Shown one piece after another: positions 12,182 through 23,279 of a stretch of 64,000 nt of DNA. The notes beneath the pieces were generated by a model. It searched no databases, was not told the DNA's origin, and saw only the letters and a list, made by a program, of their open reading frames with translations. The DNA lies in assembly GCA_009760855.2 (NCBI GenBank), contig WPIO01000054.1:1695001-1759000 (forward strand). The letters run 5' to 3'. The DNA comes from Cristatella mucedo (taxonomy: Eukaryota > Bryozoa > Phylactolaemata > Cristatellidae). A program made the translations under genes and the position numbers. Each line of letters begins with the position of its first letter. Position 1 is the stretch's first letter.

Positions 12182-12775
12182 CTGTCGTCGAGGGAGTACA
12201 AAGCGATTTACCCCAAAGCGAAAACAATGTGGCGGAAGTGGAAACGTAAGCTCTACCGACGCAGTCTTGAGCGACCCAGAGGTCACCCGCCGCATGAGCC
12301 TAAACGCAAGCGCGACGCAGGCTAGAGCGTGTCTGCCACATTAAAAGTCCACGCGCTTTCAGCGCGCCAGGCGTCTCGTCGGTAGCGGGAGAGGACAAAC
12401 TAAGCCCTGCGTAGCCAGCGGGTGAGGGCACGTTAATACGCCCTGCGTAGCGGACGCGAGAGGAGCTGCGAATTATCGGCGTAATTACGCGCGAGCGCGT
12501 CGTTGGCTCGGCGGGCTTGCGTTAGGGAAACATTGCTAGCTCGAGCCGAGATATGCTCGACGCCCTCGCAAATTCCGTCCGCTCCGCTCTCACGATTTTG
12601 TCCGCTCTACCCTCTCAGACGACGAGGCCTCCGCTAAATCTGCGATTTCGAATTACGCGAGGGCGTCGAAACTAGGACCCGCGCGCTAGCAGTCGATCTT
12701 GGAGAGCCTGACAAAACTGCTGAGAATTAACATGGAGAGCCACCGATGGATAGAGCCATTGATCGCTCTCCACGC

Positions 12776-12777
12776 TA

Positions 12778-12814
<37 letters not shown>

Positions 12815-13030
12815 TAATAATAATGCACTTGATAAAGCGCCCTCAGAGAACTCAATCTCTTTCTAGGCGCTTTACATTTGAAGCAAAGGGAAATGCAATT
12901 GAATGGTGAGTAATGTCATGCTTGATAAACAACATGAATAACAACATGGTTAGGGGGACATGCACAGGGTCAGCATGCAAATGCGGTTAGTGGCAGCGTG
13001 CACAGTGGTCAGAACGCATAAGCACAAAGT
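12776..13030 (-). mobile_element. LINE family A 3'-end copy
   Basis: A 5'-truncated minus-strand insert. It starts (plus view) with an (AAT)n run at 12778, then the GCACTTGATAAAGCGCCCTC tail and the 3' UTR shared with 18903-19130 and 49387-49600. It sits in the intron between exons B and C. Confidence 0.85.
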
Positions 13031-13282
13031 AGGTAATTGAAGCGCTCTCTACGGCGGGCTGCGCCGAAGCGGGATAAATGGCGCCGCAGCTTTTGCTGCC
13101 GCGACCGCGGGCGCCACCTCCGGACGCTCGAGCTCGGCGAGGACCGTGGGCGCCGCGCGCGTACGGTGCGCGCGCAGCGAGCCGGAAAGAAATCGAAGCC
13201 GGGTGCGCTCCGATCGCGTCGAAGCGCCTCCGGCAACCGAGAGCTCGCGCGATCGCTCGCCCGCAGCGCTCGCAGCGCTCAC

Positions 13283-13365
13283 GGTCACGACGGCCGGCCG
13301 GATGTCGGCCGACAGGGTGCGGCCATCTTTGAGCCGCAGATGCAGCGACGACGGGGCCGCAGCAC
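13283..13365 (-). CDS. Exon B of secreted LPMO-like gene
   Basis: An 83-bp minus-strand exon from TTTCTCTCAG to GTGACC|GTGAGC. It enters in phase 1 (matching exon A) and exits in phase 0. It encodes SLHLRLKDGRTLSADIRPA and a short Val-rich end. No domain was identified. Confidence 0.6.
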
Positions 13366-13500
13366 CTGAGAGAAACGGCGCAGCGGAGCGACGCCTGAGC
13401 GGATCGCTGCAGCGGCGCTCCGTTGCGCCGCGCCGTCGCGCCGCCGGCGAACGCGCGAGCGGGCGCAAGCGACTGCGGCGGCGTCCGCGGCCTGGCGAAC

Positions 13501-13720
13501 CTTGAGCGACGGCGGCCAGGCGCACCGCGCCGTATATCGAATTGCCCTGGATGATGGCCGACGCAGGGATTCTCGTCGTGCCGGCGGCGGCGGCGGCGGT
13601 GGCGGAGGTCTGCAGCCAGGCGGAGTCCAGCTGCTCGGACGACATGCCGCTGACGAACAGATGGACGTCGTTCTGGATCACGCTGAAGACGCCGACGCTG
13701 TCGGGTCCGGAGAAAATTGA
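13501..13720 (-). CDS. Exon A of secreted LPMO-like gene
   Basis: A 220-bp exon on the minus strand between CGTTGCAG and GCTCAAG|GTTCGC, phase 0 in and 1 out. The peptide begins SIFSGPDSVGVFSVIQND, contains HLFVSGMSSEQLDSAWLQ and an Ala/Thr linker, and ends in AVRLAAVAQ. The phase match with exon B supports splicing. It is probably an extracellular module after the LPMO domain; the family is not recognised. Confidence 0.6.
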
Positions 13721-14121
13721 CTGCAACGATGCGGAGTCACGTGCGCGTCACGCGTCAGCAGGTGCCGGGTCAGCCAGATCGTGCATCGGCGGTTCACGGA
13801 GGGAGGGGGGCGGGTCACGGATCGGTGATCGATTATGACACGGCCGGATCGCTGGCACGCCGGCGATCGAGTAAAAGTGAAAAGTCAAGGCAGGCAGGTA
13901 CAAAAAAAAAGACGCGCCGCCCCTCGCGCTCATCCGGCGGCAGACGCGCCTCGTCGGCCGTCGCGAGGCTGCTCGCAGTGGGCAGTGTCGCCTGCTGCTG
14001 GACTCGAGCCCGCGACCCCGGGTTATCGAAGCGAGCGCGTCAGCGCGCGCGCGCTGACGCGGCGGGAAGCTCGTACCGCGAAGCGCGCGCTGGGCGGCGC
14101 GCACGCTCCTTCCGGCGTGAC

Positions 14122-14232
14122 GGTGGGCAGGTAAGCGGCGGCGTCCTGGTCGGCGCCGCTGGCTCGGCTCAGCCAGCCGGCGGGCGTGAAGTCCTGCGAT
14201 CCCTCGTTCTTGCCGTACACGCCGGGCGTGAG
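14122..14232 (-). CDS. Candidate exon 7 of secreted LPMO-like gene
   Basis: A 37-codon minus-strand segment beginning at a GCTTCAG acceptor in the phase required by exon 6, starting LTPGVYGKNEGSQDFTPAG. The only in-phase donor (ACC|GTCACG) is weak, so the 3' boundary is uncertain. It would link the LPMO domain to the C-terminal modules. Confidence 0.45.
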
Positions 14233-14469
14233 CTGAAGCGGTGGCGCGCGAGAGTCGGCGAGAGTCGGCGAGAGCGGGCAGCGCGAGCGCCGAGCAGGAG
14301 GATGGCGCAGGCGGCGGCGGCGGCGGCGTCGGGAGGACAGCAGCCTGCGTTCGGTCTGCTAATGCCTCCGCGAGGACGGACGTCCGCCGATGGGCGACGC
14401 GCGAGATCTCGCGTTGCCTTTTCCGGACCTAATGACGGCATCCGGTTCGCTGATGACGGCTCTTTAATG

Positions 14470-14800
14470 TAATGTATCTCCGTCAGTAACTCCACAAAGT
14501 CAAAAAGACCATGTGGGTGTTACGCAGGAGAGTTTTGTATAGCGCACTCACAGCCTAAGCGGCTTTCGGTACGCATTCGGTAGCCAACAGACTTCGTCTC
14601 ACGCAACAAAGAGAAAGTGGGAAGCATAGCAGAGTCAGGATAGCAGTTGAGGTAGTGAGTAGAATAGAAGTAGCAGTTCAGGACCGCTGAAAAAGATGTG
14701 CCATAGTCGGCAGTTGGAGAGTAGATGTCGTTGCGTAAGAATTGTGGAAGCGAGTTCCACAGTCTAGGACCTGCAGAGCTAAAGCTTCTACAGGATCAGG
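14470..14800 (-). mobile_element. LINE family B 3' fragment
   Basis: Starts (plus view) with ATCTCCGTCAGTAACTCCAC and runs through the blocks shared with 18672, 23280, 26115, 30260, 30466 and 34868. On the minus strand these encode a C-terminal reverse-transcriptase-like segment with LGPRPWNSLPH-type residues in the better copies. Truncated and broken. Confidence 0.75.
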
Positions 14801-15720
14801 CCTATTTAAAAAGTAATACGGAGTCGTCCAAAAATTAATGATTGTTAGATAACAAAAATGTTAATGATATATTTTAACTAATTAATAGTATTTAATTAAT
14901 TGTAATAATCCTAGATAATTTTTAACAATTAAAATATAATTTTTTTTAATCGCCCTTCTACAGTAAGACGGTCTCGTCTAAACCTAAAGGTAACTGCATG
15001 AGAGGCGTGCCCGCGGCTGACCAGTGAACGGGACAGCCGCGTGAACAGAGAGGCCATTTTGCATCATTCTTCAGGGCTTCAGCCATTTTGCATTCTCCCA
15101 GAAGAAAAGGAAGCCGAATGAAAGAAAGAGGCCGATTGGCCGATTGCCTCTAGCGGCTCGTGCGGCTGCGCGAGTGAGCACCCTGCGCCGGAAACCTCTG
15201 CGCGCCGAAAGAGAGAGCCGCGTCGCGAGGATGAGGAGAGGATGAGGAGAACGTCGCGAGGATGAGGAGAACGCAGCCGAAGCGATAAGCGCGCGAGCAG
15301 AAACGAAGCCGCGACTTGAGCTTGGCCGTTTCGTAAGCGGACGCTTAGGGCCGACGCTCTGGGTCGACGCTCGACGCATTCTGGCCTCCGGAGAACAGCC
15401 GAGACGACTATCTCTAATCGAGAATATAATAATAATAATAATAATAATATATAATAAACTAATAATATATAGGTATATATATAAGGTATATATATAATGG
15501 TAATAATAATAATATATAATAAACTAAATAATAATAATAAACTAATCGAGACGGCTAGAGCCGTCTCGATTCCGTCGAGCGAGCGCGAGCGGCGCCGCTC
15601 GCAGAGCGCAGCGCCGCCGCGGCGAGAGAAGGCCGAGGCGGAAGCGATCTATCTCGCCGAGGACGGGATTCACGCGCCGAGAAGACGCTTCGCGGCGCGG
15701 GCGAGCGAGCGGCTGCTCAC

Positions 15721-15793
15721 GCCTTTGTAGGGCCAGCTCGCCGGCACGTTGTCCTCGTAGCGCGAGCACGCGTCGAGGTCCCTATTCTTGCCG
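15721..15793 (-). CDS. LPMO-like gene, exon 6 (end of LPMO domain)
   Basis: A 73-bp minus-strand exon from GTTTCAG to AAAGGC|GTGAGC, entering in phase 2 and leaving in phase 0. It encodes KNRDLDACSRYEDNVPASW then PYKG, typical of the Cys-containing C-terminal loop of LPMO-like domains. With exons 1-5 it gives about 198 residues, a usual size for an LPMO domain with signal peptide. Confidence 0.75.
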
Positions 15794-15907
15794 CTGAAAC
15801 GGCGAGAGCGAGCGAGCGAGCGAACGACGTCACCGGAAAACCGATGAGACGAGAGAGCGTACTCGAGACGCGAGCTTCCGCCAGAGAGCGCTCGGGGCTA
15901 TACTCAC

Positions 15908-15974
15908 AGAATCTTCAGATTAGCGCAGCTGTAGTATGTAGAGCAGTTGACCGAGAGATCTTTTTCAACGCAAA
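15908..15974 (-). CDS. LPMO-like gene, exon 5 (Tyr-Tyr-Ser-Cys-Ala motif)
   Basis: A 67-bp minus-strand exon bounded by a pyrimidine-rich CTTGTCGTCAG acceptor and ATTCT|GTGAGT donor, phase 1 in and 2 out. It encodes CVEKDLSVNCSTYYSCANL. C-x(n)-C-x-x-YYSCA-(D/N) is a recurrent motif near the second half of animal and fungal copper LPMOs, where an aromatic residue lies axial to the copper. The assignment is from family knowledge; no structure was computed. Confidence 0.75.
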
Positions 15975-16314
15975 CTGACGACAAGAAAGGAAAGGAAGAA
16001 CTGACCGACAGGTCAATGATGAGCTAGCCGTCACGCCCACCACGGCAGCGGCAGCGGCAGCACCAGCGTGAGCTCTCTGAGCAGCTTACGAGACTATTTA
16101 ATATTATATTTATATTTATATTATATTATAATATATTTATGAGACTATTTAATAATCAATCGTACGCCGATATTTAGATATGAATCATACGCAGGGCTTC
16201 TGCCGCTGCCGAACGATTGAAAACTTGCGACGTGCGATGAAAAGAGAGAGAGAGAAGTCTCGCACTCGTAGAGTCTGCTGCATTATGGGCTGCCTTGCGT
16301 CAGCTGAAACTTAC

Positions 16315-16438
16315 ACTGGCCTTGCGAGTACTTGTCAGTCATTACGGAGACCATCTGCAGGACGCAGTCGTCGCAGTCAATGTCGGGTATGTTAATGGTG
16401 ACGTAACCGGTGGACTTCGAGCAGATGCCGACAGGAAA
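16315..16438 (-). CDS. LPMO-like gene, exon 4
   Basis: A 124-bp exon on the minus strand, GGCTGCAG acceptor and CCAGT|GTAAGT donor, phase 0 in and 1 out. It encodes FPVGICSKSTGYVTINIPDI, then DCDDCVLQMVSVMTDKYSQ. The paired Cys and the D-x-x-C-VLQ-x-x-x-MTD pattern are characteristic of the LPMO core strand-loop-strand. The phase fits exons 3 and 5 exactly. Confidence 0.8.
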
Positions 16439-16536
16439 CTGCAGCCACAGATAGTAATTCTTGGACATTTGTTACGTAGGCTTACAACCTCCTCTCGTGC
16501 ACATTCCGTGCCGCATCCGTCAATTTTTGGACAGCC

Positions 16537-16540
<4 letters not shown>

Positions 16541-16584
<44 letters not shown>

Positions 16585-16664
16585 GTATGTATATATATGT
16601 ATATATATGTGCGTGTGTGTGTGTGTGTGTGCGTGTGTGTGTGCGTGTGCGTGTGTGCGTGTGA
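16541..16664. repeat. Compound (TA)n / (GT)n microsatellite
   Basis: TA run to about 16600, followed by GT repeats with GC interruptions. It lies in the intron between LPMO exons 3 and 4. Confidence 0.95.
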
Positions 16665-16915
16665 GTCTGCAGTATCATTAAACGTCGTGCAGGAGAATTT
16701 CGATACAGTTCCTGATAATGAAGCCAGCCAATCACGCACGGCCAATCGGCTCGCTGCAAGAAATCTTTCTCGGAGCGGCGGGGGGGGGCTGGCTGGCTGG
16801 CGAACGTAAGATGCACTCGCTCCAATCTCGCGCTCGCTCGCTCGAGTGGCGCGCTCGCGCGTCCCGGTGACTCAAGCCGCCGCGCTGGCTGCTGCGCTGC
16901 GGTGCGGCAGCGTAC

Positions 16916-17040
16916 GCTTCCAAAATTGAAGCCGCATCCGACGGGCCACGGCCAGGTGTCGGCGTGCGGCATGTGGTCCAGCAGCAGACAGCTCTTCGTC
17001 TTGTCGCCTTGCTTGAACAGTCGAAAGGCCGTGGGCGCAC
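16916..17040 (-). CDS. LPMO-like gene, exon 3
   Basis: A 125-bp minus-strand exon, CCCTGCAG acceptor and GGAAGC|GTACG donor, phase 1 in and 0 out. It encodes APTAFRLFKQGDKTKSCLL, then DHMPHADTWPWPVGCG. The FRL strand followed by a loop ending LLDH-x-PH is the segment after the second copper histidine in this fold. Confidence 0.75.
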
Positions 17041-17432
17041 CTGCAGGGTGCGCCGCGCTTCGACGTCGCGCAGCCGCGCTGGCCCGCGCGCGCCCGCGAC
17101 AGGCATCTCCCGAGAGTCTCCGGCGCGTTAAGCGTTCGGCGCAGCTGCGCGCATGCGAAGACGCTGCGCCGGCGATCGGCGGCGGGTGGTGAAGGGGGAG
17201 GAGGACGGGGAGGAGACGAGTAGAGGGTAGAGGAGGGTGAGAAGAGGAGGGAGGGGACAGAGGAGGGCGAGGAGGACGAGGAATAGAAGAGGGGTGCGGA
17301 GGGGAGAAGGAGCGGATTAGGAGGAGGAGAAGGAGGAGGAAGTGGAAGAGGAGGCCTCAGAGATCGAAGGACGCAAGCTCGCAGCCTCGCTTTCAGGCCC
17401 TCGAGCGGAAAGCTGCTGCTGAGGCGACCGAC

Positions 17433-17526
17433 CTTGATGGAAGACGGTCTCCTCGAATCGCACCGTCATCGGTCCCGGCGCTACCACCGTGTACTGCTTG
17501 CTGTCTCCACTGCCGCACGGTCCAGC
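17433..17526 (-). CDS. LPMO-like gene, exon 2 (second copper-site histidine)
   Basis: A 94-bp minus-strand exon from TCTTTTAG to CATCAAG|GTCGG, phase 0 in and 1 out. It encodes GPCGSGDSKQYTVVAPGPM followed by TVRFEETVFHQ. The GPCG motif and EET-x-x-H give the expected second histidine (residue 67) of the copper brace. Confidence 0.8.
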
Positions 17527-17739
17527 CTAAAAGACGGGCCACGAGGTGGTGGCGGCGGCGGCGGCGGCGGCTGCGGCGGCGGCGGCTGCGGCGGCGGCGG
17601 CGCTGACGCTGCACAGGCGGCACTCGCGGCCGCGGCAGCCTCGTTCGAGAGCGCGCGGGCGCGATCTCAGCGAGGCTGCCGCCAGCGCGCGTTCGCCGAC
17701 CGACGACGCACCGATCGCGCGGCCTTGGCCTTGGCTCAC

Positions 17740-17850
17740 CTTGTTGCCGCTGTTGCCGTTCATCGGCATCGGGCAGACGAAGCGCGCATGCGCCTGAGCG
17801 GCGGCCACCAGGGCGGCGAGCGCGAGCCAGCGCAGGGCGGCGGCGGCCAT
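17740..17850 (-). CDS. LPMO-like secreted protein, exon 1 (signal peptide and N-terminal histidine)
   Basis: Starts at ATG 17850 (minus) and ends at AACAAG|GTGAGC, exactly 37 codons. Residues 1-20 form a signal peptide (MAAAALRWLALAALVAAAQA). Cleavage after AQA would leave His21 as the mature N-terminus, followed by ARFVCPMPMNGNSGNK. An exposed N-terminal His is the first ligand of the LPMO copper histidine brace. Known LPMOs oxidatively cleave chitin, cellulose or related glycans; the substrate here is unknown. The next five exons join in phase and supply the second His (residue 67) and paired Cys. The CAZy AA family is not assigned. Confidence 0.8.
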
Positions 17851-18671
17851 CGCGGTGCAGTGCGGTGCTTCCCGATGGGCGGCTGGAGCTGCGAATGATG
17901 CTTACTGCCGCTCCTCGCGCGAGCTCACGGGTAAAAACTGCGGCGGCGGCGGCGACGACGCTGGCGCGGCTTTGCGGCGATCGCTTATCGCGATCGAGCG
18001 GAGATATGGCGGCCGGGCGGCGATTTTAACTCCGGCTCGCGCCGAGTCGGCCTCGCCGCGAGGACCTTGGCTTCAGCGCCGCCTAGAGCCGGCTGAGCCG
18101 TTTCGTAAGCGAAAGCGTAGCGCAGCGTAACACTTACGTAAGCGCCGCGCGGCGGTCGTCGCGATCGCGCCGGCGGCTTAGCGCCCCGCCTCCGTCGCCG
18201 GCGGCGCGCTGCCGTCGTCGCCCCGATGGCGGCGGCCACGTTTGGCGGATTGGAGTCCTTCGTTTTTACTAGATCGGCCGGCGACGACGACGGCGAACGA
18301 AGCCGCCTCGGTGCACGACGGCTTGGACGAAGGGCAGCGATCGCTCTCAGACTGAGCGAGCGCTAAAGACGCCGTCTCTAGGCTTTCGCGAAGCGGCAGT
18401 GTGCAGGAGCCGTTCGTTCAGTTGAGAGCGAGCGACGGACGCCGAGGCGTCAGAGGCGGCAGGTTAATCCGGAAGTAGACCCGACGCTGTACCACAGGCA
18501 AGCCGCCGCCGGCCGCCGGCCGCTGCTTTCCAATCGGGGGGGGGGGGAGCGCTAATTTCTGCTGAGAATTCGTCCGGCGATTCGACCATATTTGATCAGA
18601 TTCATAGCAATTCAGACTTGAGCAGCCTGTGCGAGTACCGGTCATCGCGACAGACCGGATGCGCTCGGGGT

Positions 18672-18790
18672 CAATACATGTGTATCTCCGTCTGTAACTC
18701 CACAAAGTCATAAAGACCATGTGGGTGTTACGCAGGAGAGTTCTGTATAGCGCACTCACAGCCTTAGCGGCTTTCGGTACGCACACTATT
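18672..18790 (-). mobile_element. LINE family B 3'-terminal fragment
   Basis: About 120 bp nearly identical to 14470-14590 (ATCTCCGTCTGTAACTCCAC to CGGCTTTCGGTACGCA), truncated after that. Confidence 0.75.
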
Positions 18791-18902
18791 TCATATCGCG
18801 TGCAAAGGCGATCGCTCCGCCGGAACGCCTAGAGATACCCCTCCGAAGATACGCCCGGAGTGCGCAGCGAATCGATATAATAATGTGAATATATAATAAT
18901 GT

Positions 18903-19130
18903 GAATATAGTGAATCTGATATAATAATAATGCTAATAATACACTTGATAAAGCGCCCTCAGAGAACTCAATCTCTGTCTAGGCGCTTTACATTTGCTGC
19001 AAAGGGAAACGCGATTGAACGGTGAGTAATACCATGCTTGATAAACAACATGAATTACGTGGTTAGGTGTGACATGCACCGGGTCAGCGTGCGAGTGAGG
19101 TTAGTGGCAGCATGCACAGTGTCAGCGCGC
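18903..19130 (-). mobile_element. LINE family A 3'-end copy
   Basis: A 5'-truncated insert with (AAT)n, the CACTTGATAAAGCGCCCTCA tail and a 3' UTR matching 49387-49600 block for block. Confidence 0.85.
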
Positions 19131-19134
19131 ATAT

Positions 19135-22100
19135 TCCATATGCGCAGCGGTCCAAAAGTCGTAGCATTGGCGGCGGCAGCGGATATTCGTCTTGCACATC
19201 CCCATATATTGAGTAGCCCCGCCATTCGGTCTGCCAAGCCTCGCTATAGTAAATCCGATGGTAAATACGGCGATAAGTGGCGGGGAGGTCGGGGGTCGGT
19301 GATCAGAGGTAGCTCTGGGGCGTAATCTTAGCGGTCGGACGCTAATGCAGCAGATCGCGTACGCCCCAGTCGGCATACTTGTACGCCGACTGTATATAGC
19401 CGATTTGAGGAGAAACAGCTCGATACCTACGTACGTACTTTGTGCAGTGGCGTATCGAAGAGGCAGCGCAGGGGGGAGCACACGCGCTGCTGGATCGAAG
19501 GCACTGCATTGAGGCGCGGGCGGGGGGGGGGGCGCGCAAACATGGATGCCTAATACTGAGGGCGGGACGCCATCCGCGTAGTTCGTCCCCGGGCGCACGA
19601 ACTTTCCAAGGAACGCCGCTGCCCACGTGGCTATATATATATATACTTGTAGCACAATATTGCGTGCACGTTTTCGCGGTTTAACGAGGTAGTAAGAAGT
19701 GCACTTTGAGCTCAGAAGTCAGAGGTACGCCAGCGGCCGAGCGATGGTTTGGCCGTACACTTTGGACAACGCTCATCTGCCCAATGGAGGACACGCTCGG
19801 GTGGCGCCAACTCGGGGCTCCATCCACTTCAAAGTGCCGCCGCTCTTTCGCTCAGCCTTAGTGAAAGTGAAGGTCGCGAGGGTGAAGCCATTACGCGGCG
19901 GCTCACTGACCGGAGGCTACTTTGAGCAGTGCCGAAGTTACCGCGAAAAAAAGTACAACAGAAAATACTTCGAACTGGCAACGCGCTGCTACAGCGAGTG
20001 CTTCCGATGCAACCTGTGCTGAAAATATTTCTTGTCTTGCTGCGACAATGCACTCGAGTGTTGTGTCGATTGTCATTGCGAATTCTCCGATCGCGAATTC
20101 TTGGAATGCACGACATTCGATAGGCGATCTATCTCATCGAACGCACTCGCATTGGCTTTTTTTCATCCCACATCTTCGCATCAGTTTTTTGGCAACGTTT
20201 GCTTTAAATTTCCCGAAGCGAAAGCGAATTCTACGAAGCGAAAGTGATGAAGCCAAGGGAGCGATCAGGAGCGATCAGCGATCAGGAGCGATCAGCGATC
20301 AGGCGCTGATCGCTGATCAGCGAGCGATCAGCGATCAGGCGCTGATCGCTCGCTGATCAGGCGCTGATCGCTGATCAGGCGCTGATCGCTGATCCTCGCT
20401 TTTCGATCGCTCCTGATCGCTCAGGCTCTGATCGCTAATCGCTAAGAGCTAAGCGATCAGGCACTCGGGAGCCCGCGAGTTTTGATTCTTCTTGAGCTTA
20501 TTATTTTGTTTCCGGTTGCAACTAAAGGCGAATCGCGCATTACTTAAGCAAAAATGCCACGGAAAAACTATCAATTACATAAACTATTTACTTGAATGAG
20601 AAGTTATATTGCTTAGACACCTCAGTCAACAGCCTCAATCGTACCGCGATAGAGAAAAACACTGGTGAAGACTCGTGCGTGGATCATGACCAAAGAAAGC
20701 GGCTGGCGACGAGTAAATGCCAGAGCATTTTGAAGATTCATACTTCAACGTTGTAGTAGCCCAAGCGTAATGTGCTCCCTATTCACAGAACAATGCGTGG
20801 ATTTGAGTCCTGCGGTGGGCGCTAACCTGTGCAGCTTACATTGATTAACGCCTTATATACCCAGAATGCTCATCGCGCTAATCTGAGGTCACAAACTCGC
20901 GTAAAAGGCAAAGATATTGAGCAGGTTCAAATGTAGGTTCACCTTGCATCATGGTGTCATGCTATGTGAGTCCGTGCTACTATGAACGACGCCTTCACTC
21001 TCGACCTGTACGCAAGCTTCAGCGGCACGCATACGCGTCTAGCCTTAACGTGGGCGTCGTAGAAAGCGCGCTACTTCCATGCACAAAAGCAACTAGATTC
21101 TCAAATTTGCAACACACTCCTTGGAGATGACGTGCAAGCCAATTTCAACGAGGCACATTGCTCGCCGCCGCCGGGTTTGAGCTCGCTTTCTAAGAACGGC
21201 GCTGAAACGTCATAAGACATCTGCCTTCGCGACGCACTACTTTCCGGCGGCAGCACCAAAGAGCAGAACGCGAGCGCAGGAGTTATGCCCACTTGTTGTG
21301 CCTGCAAAGAGCTGTGCTGCTATGCGAACCAAAAGCCGCTTCAACATTCGGGTCAAGCCATAGAAAGCTCTTCTCACTCGGTCTTCGTGGCTTCTTAGAA
21401 GAAGTGAACTTAGTGAACTTTTGAGTTCGTGAAGTCTTAGACTAACTTAAACTAACTTAGAGGAGTTGCGGGCGGACGACCGACTACGCCGTCGCAGTCG
21501 ACGCGAGCGAGCGAGCGAGCGGATCGTGCCCGCCACCAGGCGGCACGATCCGTCGTGCAAGGCGAACCTCTGCCGGAAGGAATTACTTCCCATGCTCTCG
21601 CCAGTGGCCGGCGACGTGGCTAATATAAAAAGTCGTGCTGCGACGCTGGGAGCGCCGCTGCTATAAACGGCCAGAACTAAGAAAGAAAGAAAGAAAGCAT
21701 CGGCGGCACAGTGGAATATTTCCATTCGCGTTCGCGCATTCCGTAAAAAAAAGAAAAGATGGCGGATTTCGTTTGAGGTCGGCCCAATTCGTTAGCCATG
21801 CAAGAGGCCGGCGAGCGCGTGGCGGCTGAGAACGGCGCGATATCGGCGGCTAACTAGCATCTGAGTGCCTGCAATGCAAGCCTAAGCCGGATTGCTTTAT
21901 TTAAGCTCAAAATCAGCCTAGCTAGGCTGCAAGCAGCAAATAGCAACTCAAAATGGCTACACGCGAAACACCAGTAAGCAAGCAGTCATCGCTCAGAATA
22001 GGCTGAGCACCGCGTGAGTTGCATCGTGAAGGCGGAGCGTCTGCCGACAGAAGACACCAGAAGGCACCAGAAGGCACAGTTCCGGCCGATCGGCTGACGC

Positions 22101-22500
22101 CAACAGCTGCGGTCACCATTCAACAGCCGATTGCATAGTTGCGGTCTGAAAAAATAAAAGATACAACGATACTCAAAGGGAGAATTAGGCCCGAGAGCCC
22201 AGGCGCCTGAGATGCGCCGCCGTAACGCTTGAACGTAGAATTTAAAGATTCAGAACGATCGAAGAACTGAGCCCGGGCTGATTGCCAACAAAGATTTTGC
22301 TTCGAGCGCTGACAAATCCCACAATCCATCTGACAGATCCCGCAATTCATCTGGGTTACCGGTCAAGTGCTGCCCACCGCAAGTAAGCTTGATTGTAAGA
22401 GATATTTCATGACAGACTTGGTATATTCCTGAACATACTTTTAAACGAGCGACCTGAATACTTACGAACACGCCTCTCACAATGAGAGGTAATATTTCGC
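19135..22500. other. Intronic or intergenic stretch
   Basis: Apart from the palindromic cluster at 20256-20465 and short G runs near 19510, I see no supported exon or element. A frame at about 19740-20022 (+) ends in a Cys/Tyr-rich peptide, but it has no splice or family support. Confidence 0.5.
20256..20465. repeat. Cluster of interleaved GCGATCAG / CTGATCGC words
   Basis: About 200 bp made almost entirely of the octamer GCGATCAG and its reverse complement CTGATCGC in both orientations. This gives many overlapping perfect hairpins around TGATCA. The first part is mostly direct and the later part mostly inverted. Confidence 0.85.
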
Positions 22501-22530
22501 GTTCTTCTGCACATGCGAAGCGCAAGCGGT

Positions 22531-22703
22531 TCACCAGACGCTCGTACGGTCGGCATTTTTGGGCAGCGTAAGCAACAGTAACTGGTAAAAGCGCGGCCAA
22601 TCCGCACCTCCGTGATTGTTCCTAATATGACGCACGATGCTTTCTTTGTCACCATACCATTTTTCACAACCTTTGTAGGGACACTCCCACACTGCTCTGA
22701 TAT
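22531..22703 (-). CDS. C2H2 zinc-finger protein, exon e (second finger)
   Basis: The acceptor CTATTTTACAG at 22704 opens a minus-strand exon entering in phase 1, the phase left by the finger exon at 27712-27798. It encodes WECPYKGCEKWYGDKESIV then RHIRNNH, a C-x4-C-x12-H-x4-H zinc finger. The frame closes at a TGA at about 22531. A good donor (TTC|GTAAGT) lies some 65 bp beyond in another frame, so the exon may be terminal, alternatively spliced, or contain a frameshift. It is probably a nucleic-acid-binding protein; the orthologue is not identified. Confidence 0.6.
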
Positions 22704-22824
22704 CTGTAAAATAGAAAAACAACAGAAAATTAATTATGAAATCGGTCGTCCTCTCTAAATATCAAGCGTCACGAAAATTTAGCACGAAGCAAATTAAATT
22801 CCATGAAGTTTTCTTTTCTTGCCT

Positions 22825-22965
22825 CGAGCTGGTTTGGCCCAGCGGTTAAGATGGTCACCCCGACCGAGGTCAGGCCGAGGTCGTGGGCTCGAGCCCCGAG
22901 GCGTATGTGAAGCGCCTGAATATAGAGATTTGAGCTCTCTCAGTATGCTAATGCAAATGAAATAT
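22825..22965 (+). mobile_element. tRNA-derived SINE-A copy
   Basis: Plus orientation: CTGGTTTGGCCCAGCGGTTA (A box), then GTCGTGGGCTCGAGCCCC (B box). The body GGCGTATGTGAAGCGCCTGA and a degraded LINE-A-like tail follow. Confidence 0.8.
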
Positions 22966-23279
22966 ACTTATTTGTTTTTATTTTTAGCTTTTGAAAAATC
23001 GCTATTTCCCGATTATATCATCCACACAATTCCGTACGATATCGTATCGAATTGATCGTTTAGCTAGATTAAGATAGCTAAATTTGTAGGTGTTCGTAAT
23101 ACATTGCTGAATTGGAGATGCTGCATCAATCCCTATCAATATTCATGAAATTAAAATCTCAAGGAAACATTTTCGAAGCCCCAGTAAGCATAGAACGAGA
23201 ACACATAGTTTAATTTCGGATCTTTTAATTCGAGGTGACGTGTAAATGTCCAATATCTGTGGCTGGGAGCTAATTTATT

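Noticed and set aside
19699-20022. 107-codon plus-strand frame with a Cys-rich end
   Set aside because: No upstream exon or signal; the Cys cluster alone is not enough.
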